Of a stretch of 64,000 bases of DNA, positions 47,501 to 55,129 are shown piece by piece; positions within the stretch are counted from its first letter, which is position 1; each line of letters begins with the position of its first letter. The notes under the pieces are model-generated. The model saw only the letters and a list, made by a program, of their open reading frames with translations. It searched no databases and was not told where the DNA came from. A program made the position numbers and the translations under genes. This stretch comes from Canna indica (lineage: Eukaryota; Streptophyta; Magnoliopsida; Zingiberales; Cannaceae): the NCBI GenBank assembly GCA_034359265.1, contig CP136893.1, positions 16,745,001 to 16,809,000 on the forward strand. Reading direction: 5' to 3'.

Positions 47501-50500
47501 TTGCATGTTATAATGAACATATACGAGCTTCTCTAATCGGGCGTACGAAAGGCGGTTGCGCGGCTTCGTATGAATCAAGGCGAAGGTCGACCAATTCCTC
47601 TTGCATCTGCTTGATGATGTGGTTTGCAAGAGGATGCGTGTTGCAATCTTTCGAAGAGTTGGAGCTTCGGTTCCAAATTGCAACTACCATTCGACTGCAA
47701 CAAATTTAAAATTAATATTAGTAACGAGATTTTATCTTTGATAAATAAACTGGTAAAAAAATTCTATCTATCTGGATCCATAGTATCTCGGATGGAGATT
47801 GCAAATGAATCTCCGAAATTGCCAGTTGCATCTCGGAACCATTTTGATTCATTGAGAGCTTGTGCCGCTTCTCGGTGGGATCCCGCTGTATGACCTTGCG
47901 GAGGGGATATAACAAACTATCGATCGTTCCAAGATCATATTTGTATTGGTATGCGGGATTTAAATAATACCCTATAAAAAATTAAGCATAATGAATTAAA
48001 TTTAAATAATTTCCGAATATTAAATAAAAAATACCTGCGATGTGTATGTCACGGCCCATTTGATTATCCCATCTCTGGGAGATAATTTTGATAAAGTGCT
48101 CATACTTAGCAGGAGAAATCATAACCTCTTGATTTCTTCTTATGCTTGGTGGATGTCGTGGTAGAGATGGCCCATTTGAGGTGTCTTTTCCATATCCATA
48201 TCCACCTGTCGTAGAACCTTTTAGTAGTATTGTCAAATTTCCGCTATGGCCCCGCCATGGCGCCATGGCGTAGCGGATTTTAGAGAAACCGCCATGCGAA
48301 AACCGCAACGCCACGGTTTTTGCGTGGAGTTTTATGGCGCCCGCAATCCGCCATGGCGGAAATGGCGCCTTTTATATGTTTTTTTCTTAAAGGAATGACG
48401 TTTTTGTAATTTTCTAAAAAGGGTTAAGGATAAGAAACCCTAATCCTTAAGGCCTAAAGGTTGGCGACTGCTTTGGACTCTAAACATAGAACCCTCCTAC
48501 TTGTGGCTGCTCCACTCCGGCAATGAACTCCGGCGACTCGAGAGCTAAAGGACATAAAAGATAGCAGTTTTTGTCGTTTCTTTTATGTATTTCTCTCCCA
48601 TTCAATTCTCTCCCTCACTTCATCTAAGTTTTCTTGTTTTTTTAGGTATTTACACACTCAACAAAGGAATTTTTTCTGTTTCTTTCTTTTTTTACTTGTT
48701 TTCTGTTCTATTTTTTTTTATTTCAGCGGACAACCCTTCATATTTTTTCTATTTCTTTTTTTATTTTACTTGTGTTTTGGTTGTAGTTGTGTTTTGTTAT
48801 ATTCTTTTGTTTTTTAATTTCAACCGACAGTTCTAGTTTTTTTTTTTTTTGTTTCTTTCTTTTTTATTTTACTTTTCATTTGTCCTATAGTATATTCTTG
48901 AATTTTATTTACTTTAATTATGTTACATTTGGTGAATTTTATTTCCTATAATGTTTCTAATTTTATTGTTCTTGATATATGTTATTACTTATTAATGCTT
49001 ACTTCTTAGTTGTTATATATATATAATATTTTCAGCCGCCATGCTTCCGCCATTGGCTGCAACGCCATCCGCCATATTTGTATGGCGGATTTTTGGCTTT
49101 CTGCCATGAGCCGCCATGAGCCGCCACCCGCTATTAATAACATTGCCTTGTACAAAGGTTCTACGACAACGATTATTTCTGCGATGCAATTCTAGAAGCG
49201 CGTGTTGAGGATGTACTTCTTTGTTTATTTTCCATTGTATTTTTCGGCATATCTTGATGCAGTCCATTACTTGTAAACATAGTTCTAAGGGCCGCCTTTT
49301 TTTGTTTGATCGACCTTAATGCAATGAAGTTGGTTGCAAAACGAGTCACTCCTGGTCGAAGAATTTCACCTAAAATATGGAATTATCATTAGTAATTATT
49401 TATGATAAACTAATTAATAAATAAATACCATAAATTATTTAAAAATTAATAAATTATCTTCGACTTCATCAGGGCATGTACCCATGTGTGGTTGTAGATG
49501 AAGCGCATAATTTGTTGCACCCTCTTTACCGTCGACTTCACCATCGTTATATCACCGATATCTTTCATCATTAGGTCTACATAATGGACTGCACATAGAG
49601 TCCAACATATGTGACGATAATCCTGTTCAATTATCTCACCTGCCCTTTTGAAATTGGCTTCGTTGTCGGTTATAACTTGAATAACATTCTGGGGTCCAAT
49701 CTCCTCGATCACCTCTGTCATCAGTTTCGAGATGTAGTAAGCATCATGGATTTCATCGGACGAGTTCACTGATTTGTGATAAACAACCCTCTTGTTGCAA
49801 TAGATGAGGAAGTTGATGATGCTCATTCGGGTTGGCGCGGTCCAGCTATCGCACATAAAATTGCATCTGTACTCCCCCCATTGTCACTTGATTCCATCGA
49901 TCCAGGTTTTTATTTCATCGACCTCCGCTTCTAGGTTAGGACCTGAAATTTCATAGGGAGTTGGAGGGGCAATACCTGGGCCTACCTTTTGGATGGTAGA
50001 CACCATGGTTCGGTACTATGGGTTGTTGGCTGCATTTGCGGGAATCCGGCTGAAGTGGAACCATTTGGAGATGGCTCTCCCCAACTCCCACTTCTTCGTC
50101 TTGCCCCAAGCATCGTCTATACGCGGTTGCTTTGCTGATGGAGGAGGAAATGCCCTTGGATCAAGATCAGAAACATTAATATTAGTTTTCCTACCACTTG
50201 CTCCGAGGTTTGTGAAGAATTCCCGAATGCCTCCTTTGCTTTGAGGTACCCTCTTGCTAGAACTCCGACCAATATGAGGACCAGAGGGAATTGAACCACT
50301 TCTGTCCATTGATCCGGCAGCCGAAGTCGAGCCGACGCTGCTTGTACCACCACTGCCACTGCCGTGCCATACTCAAAATGAGATCCGGGATAGTACATCT
50401 GATCTCGTTCGAATGTCGCGTGCTCCAATGAAGCTCGGATGCCGACTTCAAGTTCCGGATCCTCGTCATCATCGCCACCCCGAGCCTCGTAATGGCCACC

Positions 50501-53500
50501 CTGAGCCTCGTAATGGCCACCGCCGACTTCTTGGGTAGCTCGTCGGTCGAACTCGGCTTGTGGAGCTGCATTCTTAAGACGCTGCTCCTTGTTGGTGAGC
50601 ATATCTTTGAACATTTGTCGAATTTCCGAGGTGCTTTGGTGCATTTGATAACGTCGTCGGATGTTCCATCCAAGTGTGCCTTCAATCGAGTGACGCCTCC
50701 ACCACGACAAATCATATTACAGTGGATGCATTGCCAGTGGTTAGTCTTCTCCAATCGAACACCATGCTGCCATTCGGGGTCGGCCTGAGATTTCGGCGCC
50801 ATTTCAGCAGAGTTTCGGTGTGGAAATTAAGAAAAAAGATATTAGAGAGAGCGAGAGTTTGAGAAAGGTTGAGAGAGATTGAGAGTTTAGATGAGTAGAT
50901 GGGTGAGTGGGGGTGAAATGTGTGTTTTGAGTGTTTATATCGACCCCAAATCAAGTCAAACCCGGCGGCTATATAGCCGTTTGGGGCCTGTAGGCACTGT
51001 AACAACGGCTCTTTTTGCGTCATACCGGGCGGTATCGCTCGGTATGACATCAAATACTGTTCGGGATGGGCGGAATTTGATAAATACCGCCCATACCGGG
51101 CGGTATTTACCGAGATACTCGGTATCGCCCAATACCGGGTATCTCGTATACCGGTTTTTCAAAAAATCAGTAAATATCGGCCGTACCGGGCGGTACAGTA
51201 CGGTATTTGAAACCATAGCTTATATGTAGATTTAAGGTAACAAATGGATAATGGAATACTGTGTTAGTTATTGACACTCCACATCATAGGGAAGGGTGTG
51301 TTTCATGAGAAAATGGTCTCGTTGAAACCTTTTCTACAAATGCACTCAGATGAAACTTTTCATATCTATACAAAAAGAAAGTATATATTGAAATATTAGC
51401 TTTAATAGCATGACATAAGGATGAATATGACTTTTATAAAAGTTAGAGCGATATAAAATTAAAGAAAAAGTTATACAATTTTAAACTGACAGAAACTTAG
51501 AAGATATCTGGCTGAAATTTAGAGTTTAGACCATGGTTTTAAATACTACCTGGTATTGTCGATATTTACCGGCTTTTTGAAAAACTGGTATTGATACACC
51601 TTGGTACTGACTGTGTATCGAAAGTACTGGGCTGTACTAGCCTGGTACTGATGATATCGGGCCTGTACTGCTTGATACCGGGCGTGTACCCCTGGTACTG
51701 GCCTGCTGTATTGGTTTTGAGATTTTTAGTAGATAATATCTATTACGGAGCTCAAAACTATGTTTTTGAGATTACAATTGAAAGAAAATAAAATAAAAAT
51801 AAAAATCTCGAAGCAGACCAGTATCGGCCCATACCAAGTGTCGATACGGTAGGAGATTTTAAACCATGGTTTAGAGTAAGTAATTTGAAAGTATTCCATG
51901 TATAATGTGTACTGTTTTGCTAGAGACAATTAAAAGGAAGATTATGGATCTTCTTAATGTTGGATGCATAAAAAAAGAACTTCTGGGTTTGACCATTATG
52001 GTACTAAGGAATGATATGTATACTGATTTGTTCCAGTTGGAATTGCTGAAGAAATGGTTTAAAATAAAAATGAATGATATATATGTACTGAGCAGAATGT
52101 TGAGTGCTTGGTCATATAAAAAAATATTGATGCAGATGTACTTATCCAACTAGGATTTAAATCTGCCATAATGGATGAAGATCAATAAGTGATTGTTTAG
52201 AAATTGAGATTGAGATAACTCACAAGAAATATGTTTTTATTTAATTCTTTACCATTGCCGAAAATACTTAAGGTGTTACTAGTAGAGAAGCCATTTGCTT
52301 TTATACACCATTGTTATACTTCCAGACTTCCAGTTCCAATGTGAATTGGTCAGTATGCACTGATCCTACTATTATATATATCTTCCATAATGAAGAAGTC
52401 AAAAAGTGACTGTTAAAATATTGAGATCAAGGAAAGATAAGAATATTTGTTCACAAGCTTCTACAGTTTACAAAACCAAAATGCTTAGGATTGTGTTAAT
52501 ACTTGCAAGACATTTTCTTTTATACACATCATTCCACTCCTTCCTCGTCCAATGTGGAATTAACTGGGTCACTGTCATACTTCTTCCCACTCAAAGGATT
52601 GTTGTCTTTCTTCTAGGTTTAAAGATGCATTCTAAAATATGCATCAGGTGAGGCCCATGGTCCTGTAGAGGTTTTATGTATTTGTGCTTCTTTTGCATTA
52701 TCCACTTGTAGTTTTTGCCTGCCTGGCCACCACCAATGCATGCCAATACTTAGTAATACAGAAACAAATTTTCTGGTTCCTCTGGAGGCTGATCTGCTTA
52801 GGTAATAGATCCTTATAGGATCTAGCCTAAATCTATATGTATTAAGCTAGATCTAAATGGATATAGGCACAACGTTATGCTGGTCTACTCTACTAATTTA
52901 TGCTGATTGTGGTAAAATCTGCAAATCTATGTTGGATTTGCGAGCATTGAGACTGAAATCATGAAGATCCAACAGAGGTCCACATAGATCTAGGTTAGAT
53001 TAGAGTAAATCTATGTTAGATATGGACAATATGGTTTAATCTATTCATAATTGAGCAAGAGTGATCTGACTATGAGATGAGTTCAACAAAGTTGATGTGT
53101 AAAGTCAACAATATAAACATAATACAAGAGATGTAATAATCAATTGATTTCAATCACAGCTTTGGACATGGAACAGGAATTAAGCATTTCATGCAAAAGA
53201 GCATCAATTATGAACGTAGCCAATGTCATGATTTTTTATTGGAGAGAAGTGAAAGAGGAAGGAGAAACTTTGATGCATTATGACTGTTTGATGGAGAAAT
53301 AGGAATATTTTGGAGGACAAGGAGGATCCTACTAGGATTGGACAGGTCAAATAGCTGAAATATATCTTTCTAAATGAATAGAGTTATATAAGTACTAATA
53401 GTGGACTGTGGACTTATTTCCCTTATGGCTCGGTATTGTGTGGACACCAAATGGCAAGTTAAAAATGGTCAAAATTGCGTGCTTTGGCTTGGCCCACATC

Positions 53501-54502
53501 TCATTTGATGGTCAAACTAGTAGATATTGGTCTGCAAGGTTCTGAGTGTGTACACTCTGTTGAATCCTTGGTAAGGGATGTTAGTTCTAGACATAAGCCA
53601 TTCAATTACTTTTTCACATGTGGTAATCCGACCCCCAATTGATTGATATAGTGAAGAAAGCTCGTGGTGACCGGAAATCCCGTGCTCCTTTGTAAAGGAA
53701 CTCAAAAAACTAAATGTTTACATCAAACTGTGGAAACCATTAATGAATTTGATTTGTATTATATAATTTGGTCAAATCATTTCTAGATATTTTATTGATG
53801 GATTTGATATGCAGAAGCAAGGATTAAAATCTCGGTACCGGTACTACTGTTTGACCAGTCCGGTATGTACCAATACCACATGGTACGATCTGGTGCCGGA
53901 AATGGTACCGGTACCATGGTGGTGCTGCTGCAGCACCATACTTCAGCTACAGTATGGTGCCGTTCCCACACTAGTATGTACCGCCCGGTATGGGTTAGTG
54001 TACCGCTCGGTAAGGGCGGTACAGAGTAAATATCGGGTGGTACGCCCAATATTTACTGATACATCCGGTACTGTGTACCGGGTACCGTTTTCTTAATAAA
54101 CCGGTACGGTACGGGATTTAAAACCTTGTGCAGAAGAGTAATGTTTTTCTGAATGTTGAGAGAATTGTCAGGAACAAATCCATTTTCTTTGAAAAGATAG
54201 ACAGGAATTTCTAGCTGTAGTAGTACCAGCAGAACCATGGCCTATTGTTGGTTCTTGCTCCTGATTTGTAGTGAAGAGATTCTAGATTTATATTACTTTC
54301 TGGGGTGTTCCTCATATACCCTATAGATAAGAAAACACCAAAGCTTAGGCAACTAAAAATGTTAAACAAATAGTAGTTGTTTTAATGCATGATCTGTTTG
54401 CTGATCTTTTATTTCCATATGGTCACTGAAGGTTCTACTGCACAACCTTCTAGTGAGGCTTATACTCAAAATTCTAGCGTGGAGCTTTCTAAACCTGGAG
54501 AG
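23555..54502 (+). CDS. MORC: MORC-family GHKL ATPase, MORC4/5/7-like, exons 1-16 (3' end not in window)
   Basis: Sixteen exons join in frame with GT..AG borders and no stop: 23555-23864, 23961-24050, 25932-25966, 26155-26233, 26782-26871, 27575-27650, 30213-30291, 30377-30505, 31017-31115, 33565-33663, 33739-33888, 39099-39188, 43729-43780, 43876-43987, 45318-45472 and 54432-54502 (about 572 codons). Motifs in order: RNFWKAG; RVHPKFLHTNATSHKWAFG; the ATP-binding Asn helix AIAELLDNAVDE; the DNGGGMDPEGIRRCMSLGFS nucleotide loop; YGNGFKTSTMRLGADAIVFS; then the S5-like domain (LDWSPFSSKEELLQQ, HGTKVFVYNLWMNDDG, VYHKNRLIMPFWKV, FEANFIEPAHDKQDFERTPL). The family acts in nuclear heterochromatin and transposon silencing. 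Missing is the C-terminal coiled coil of roughly 130 residues. ATG 23663 (MTTSTSADDDEV) is an equally good start, because residues 1-36 are not MORC-like. The exon splits are my own reading. Confidence 0.9.
23865..23960 (+). other. MORC intron 1, 96 nt, open in frame
   Basis: Donor cacg|gttcgt and acceptor gctgcag|cctcg give the family-like join ..AQHASLESSDFDRARVHPKF. The intron length is a multiple of three and has no stop. If retained it adds 32 residues including the hydrophobic FFVGVLVLLLMFSFAAA. The donor is non-consensus (gttcgt). Confidence 0.6.
24051..25931 (+). other. MORC intron 2
   Basis: The intron is AT-rich. It contains the TRIM element at 25326-25655. A tRNA A-box-like phrase tggctcaagtgg (about 24539) has no matching B box, so no tRNA gene is called. 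Nothing else is recognised. Confidence 0.6.
25326..25655 (+). mobile_element. TRIM-type miniature LTR retrotransposon
   Basis: Two ~85-90-bp direct terminal repeats, about 25326-25415 and 25572-25655, share aaatgcata, a ttagtctttt-type run, agcttt, gtcactcaatcaaat-type sequence and end taaca. Directly after the first is tggtattaaagc (25416-25427), a decayed Met-tRNA primer-binding site. Before the second is a purine tract gtgaaaggagaa. The interior is ~156 bp with no coding capacity. An internally deleted relative is at 39978-40213. No convincing 5-bp TSD was found. Confidence 0.7.
28665..28815 (+). mobile_element. tRNA-derived SINE, Au-like
   Basis: The pol III B box is gggttcgagcc (28708-28718), preceded by gacctggaggtcat and followed by ggaaacaacctctttgcaaa, a gcaggaggaagactgcg segment and gtacaccaaccctcc. 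This order is that of the plant Au SINE. The A-box half is poorly preserved and the ends are approximate. Not a tRNA gene: no acceptor stem can be formed. Confidence 0.65.
29040..30050 (-). mobile_element. Relic of the GGTTTAAAAT hAT family (transposase 5' end)
   Basis: On the minus strand at about 29645-29490 a decayed BED-finger start is visible: KSQSDPASQC, then a run equivalent to W..HW-C-HC in the intact copies at 50802 and 58658. 29680-29860 matches their 5' leader (gagtttagagagtggatgaa, tatatagcc). The right end gtcttttaaaccatg (30030-30044) is the family terminus. Tandem ggtacaa motifs precede it. The left terminus is lost. Confidence 0.6.
31311..32107. mobile_element. GGTTTAAAAT hAT family, non-autonomous foldback, 797 bp
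   Basis: The termini are taaggtttaaaaaacc and gattttaaaccttg, with a perfect 8-bp TSD ataggaag (31303-31310 and 32108-32115). The ends carry ataccgggcgg- and accggtaccgg-type motifs. The interior, about 31490-31720 and 31780-31995, is a long, nearly perfect inverted repeat (gcacagcccaaagggtctaa and complement). It surrounds a GC-rich centre with tagggggcgctgcccc and gctagcgggacc. The ORFs at both sides are mirror images of each other and not genes. Confidence 0.88.
33280..33470 (+). repeat. Imperfect tandem repeat, ~70-bp unit
   Basis: aagatgattgaattgc occurs three times, each followed by variants of cgaccccatctagtatg and ttaggctt plus ttgttgtatt. The outer two units also share tatgtcgct-tcaatgtgataaattt. 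It is intronic, has no coding sense and ends 95 bp before exon 10. Confidence 0.7.
34810..35229. mobile_element. GGTTTAAAAT hAT family MITE, 420 bp
   Basis: Termini cttggtttaaaatacc and atattttaaaccatg; TSD attagaaa / attagaag (34802-34809, 35230-35237; 7 of 8). It carries gtaccgacacacggtacggg at the left and several taccgggcggta palindromes at the right, in the same order as the full-length copies. It is the two ends of the autonomous element fused, including the ctttttaagagccgttg leader segment. Confidence 0.85.
37429..37890. mobile_element. GGTTTAAAAT hAT family MITE, ~460 bp, divergent
   Basis: The ends caaggtttaaaatctcg and cgagattttaaaccttg are exact inverted complements. The interior is built of accgggcggta-type palindromes and a run of tatggtgcagcaccatac inverted motifs. 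No TSD is found: the flanks aaccatat and ctgcacat differ, so it is old or recombined. Confidence 0.7.
37891..38300. mobile_element. Relic related to the same hAT family
   Basis: gagagatttgagagagtatg and aaaccattcggggtcagtac match the family's 5' leader region (compare 50870-50990 and 58690-58830). ggtaccggcctagtatgcccggtaca and gtaccgggctctaccaaggt are decayed subterminal motifs. Ends are unclear. Confidence 0.5.
39978..40213 (+). mobile_element. TRIM relative, internally deleted
   Basis: It starts gttaaaaatataaatgtatagattggtcatct. The B-box-like gttcaagtcctcctag follows, then cccacttcagttaagtcaat as in the copy at 25326-25655. It ends with the terminal-repeat piece aacagctta..gttggtcatccaatcaaatgtaaca. 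The primer-binding site and the 3' part of the first repeat are missing. Confidence 0.6.
40551..40943. mobile_element. hAT MITE (tagaggtggcaa family) inserted in a relic of its own family
   Basis: The intact element 40651-40943 (293 bp) has termini tagaggtggcaatgggcc and ggcccattgccacctcta and a perfect TSD cctctaac (40643-40650 and 40944-40951). The target itself is the end (..caattgccacctctaac) of an older member whose GC-rich body (cgggttgggcttgacctagacc) is at about 40551-40650. There is no coding sequence. Confidence 0.85.
42418..42856. mobile_element. GGTTTAAAAT hAT family MITE, 439 bp, with internal duplication
   Basis: Termini tatagtttaaaatctcgg and ccgagattttaaaccatg; perfect TSD gttccaat (42410-42417 and 42857-42864). 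A ~110-bp internal unit (gtgtataccgggcggta ... tgtcacgaaaaaaa) is present twice (about 42515-42630 and 42650-42740), each ending in a poly-A run. Confidence 0.88.
43988..45317 (+). other. MORC intron 14
   Basis: This is AT-rich and mostly without recognised features. About 44665-44750 (gtgggctgtgccaagcatgac ... cctcttgccacctctt) is a decayed piece of the tagaggtggcaa MITE family. Confidence 0.5.
46246..46961. mobile_element. hAT-type MITE, taggggtgagca family, 716 bp
   Basis: Termini taggggtgagcatgg and tttgctcacccta (ending cacccta); perfect TSD tcggtagg (46238-46245 and 46962-46969). The arms contain accggttaaccggtcc / ggttcggttaaccg motifs. The centre is (ataatttttt)n. Copy 2 of the host transposon has the uninterrupted site cagatcggtaggcgccgg at about 55761-55778, which proves the insertion. 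The ORF spanning 46886-47683 runs through the MITE end and is partly chimeric. Confidence 0.95.
48225..49145. mobile_element. MITE with GCCATGGCGG-rich ends, 921 bp, probably hAT
   Basis: Copy 2 (57030-57060) reads tagaaccttgtacaaaggtt without interruption; here 921 bp separate the two halves. Flanks ccttttag and ccttgtac fit an 8-bp duplication with two changes. Ends tagtattgtcaaat and, inverted, caatgttattaata are a weak TIR whose differences in the first 11 positions are all transitions. Subterminal parts hold cgccatggcgg / ccgccatgagccgcc palindromes. The middle is T-rich, giving a meaningless hydrophobic frame (48585-48836). Confidence 0.85.
51226..53809 (+). other. MORC intron 15, part after hAT copy 1
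   Basis: The only mobile element recognised is the family MITE at 51532-51868. 51870-53800 is AT-rich with scattered ataga(t)ctaga(t) repeats around 52800-53000. No gene or RNA is recognised. Confidence 0.5.
51532..51868. mobile_element. GGTTTAAAAT hAT family MITE, 337 bp
   Basis: Termini catggttttaaatact and aggagattttaaaccatg; TSD gtttagac / gtttagag (51524-51531 and 51869-51876). It has several diverged ctggtactg / taccgggc motifs and looks older than its relatives. Confidence 0.8.
53818..54128. mobile_element. GGTTTAAAAT hAT family MITE, 311 bp
   Basis: Termini caaggattaaaatctcgg and acgggatttaaaaccttg; perfect TSD tgcagaag (53810-53817 and 54129-54136). Internal ggtaccggtaccatgg, gctgctgcagcacc and accgcccggta palindromes. 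It ends 303 bp before MORC exon 16. Confidence 0.88.
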
Positions 54503-55129
54503 GTAAAAATCTGTGAGTTCTCACATATCTGATTTTATGCTGTTTGTCTTTAAGTTCATTGTCATTACTGGCAGTTTTATTATGTAAGAACTTCATGAAA
54601 ATTTGACATGTATCTTTTCCCGATTTACCTTGCGAAATATTTGAAAAGTTTCTTTCCTTTGTGGGCACTTTGAATACCAATAATCTTGTTTCTGAGCAAA
54701 CAGGTGAAAGTTCTTTTCTCTATATCCTCCTGTGTATGCGTACAATATTAGCATATTGCTGAATATGAAACCTTTCAATCAACAAAATTTTGTTAGATAA
54801 CGTACATTGTTCATTCTTGACTACATTTTTACTGCTAAATGGATTACTTGATTTTAGTGTGGATGTCCTTACTCAAGCACTAGAATTCAGATCATGTTAT
54901 CTAAAGATGGGAAGAACATTTATAGGCTTTTGCTAAAGCTGGGCATAGGAAGCAGAGATATAGACAAATATTCGATGCATAAAGGGTGAAGACTAATCAT
55001 TGTCAATGAAATGGATGTTGATAGAGGGTAATGTTATATCAATACGTTGCTAAATGAAAATTTTGTTTGTAGAAAAATAAAAATGATAAACATAGAAACA
55101 CTACTTTTGGGGAATATGGAGGTTTAAAC
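54503..55129 (+). other. Start of MORC intron 16, nothing recognised
   Basis: After the donor gag|gtaaaa (54503) there is AT-rich DNA. A 44-codon open stretch (54858-54989, CGCPYSSTRIQIMLSKDG..) is not coiled-coil and was not accepted as an exon. Confidence 0.5.

Larger units (their letters stand above)
45960..50802 (-). pseudogene. hAT transposase, BED finger / DUF659 / hAT dimerisation, copy 1
   Basis: The ATG at 50802 gives MAPKSQADPEWQHGVRLEKT and the BED zinc finger HWQCIHCNMICRGGGVTRLK with its Cys pair intact. One nucleotide is missing after KCTKAP, shifting the frame at about 50625. The Gly/Ser-rich linker and DUF659 follow (CDSWTAPTRMSIINFLIYCN, VIQVITDNEANFKRAGEI, LCAVHYVDLMMKDIGD; the usual DNGANF and AAHC are altered). 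The hAT block CKRNWSTFALIHTKPRNRLS is at about 47590-47530. A long C-terminal tail has a Lys-rich NLS-like KGKKKAARSPSK and acidic EDEEEEEDDG. The MITE at 48225-49145 lies between the DUF659 and dimerisation parts, and the MITE at 46246-46961 lies in the tail. It would cut and paste the family's DNA ends, but it is inactive here. Confidence 0.85.
45652..51217 (-). mobile_element. Full-length hAT transposon, copy 1 (two MITEs inside)
   Basis: Termini catggtttaaaataccgg and cggtatttgaaaccata; perfect 8-bp TSD gcttatat (45644-45651 and 51218-51225). The left subterminal region has gtaccgacacatggta and the right has repeated taccgggcggta. It contains a minus-strand transposase gene with BED finger, DUF659 and hAT dimerisation blocks. 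Without the insertions at 46246-46961 and 48225-49145 it is about 3.9 kb, close to copy 2 (4.1 kb). It lies in MORC intron 15, antisense to the gene. Confidence 0.93.

Noticed and set aside
48585..48836. Phe-rich 83-residue membrane-like ORF
   Set aside because: It is a T-rich stretch inside the MITE at 48225-49145; the sequence is low complexity.
54858..54989. 44-codon open stretch preceded by an AG, considered as MORC exon 17
   Set aside because: It has no coiled-coil character and no family similarity, and the Cys-rich start CGCPYSS is unlike MORC C-termini.
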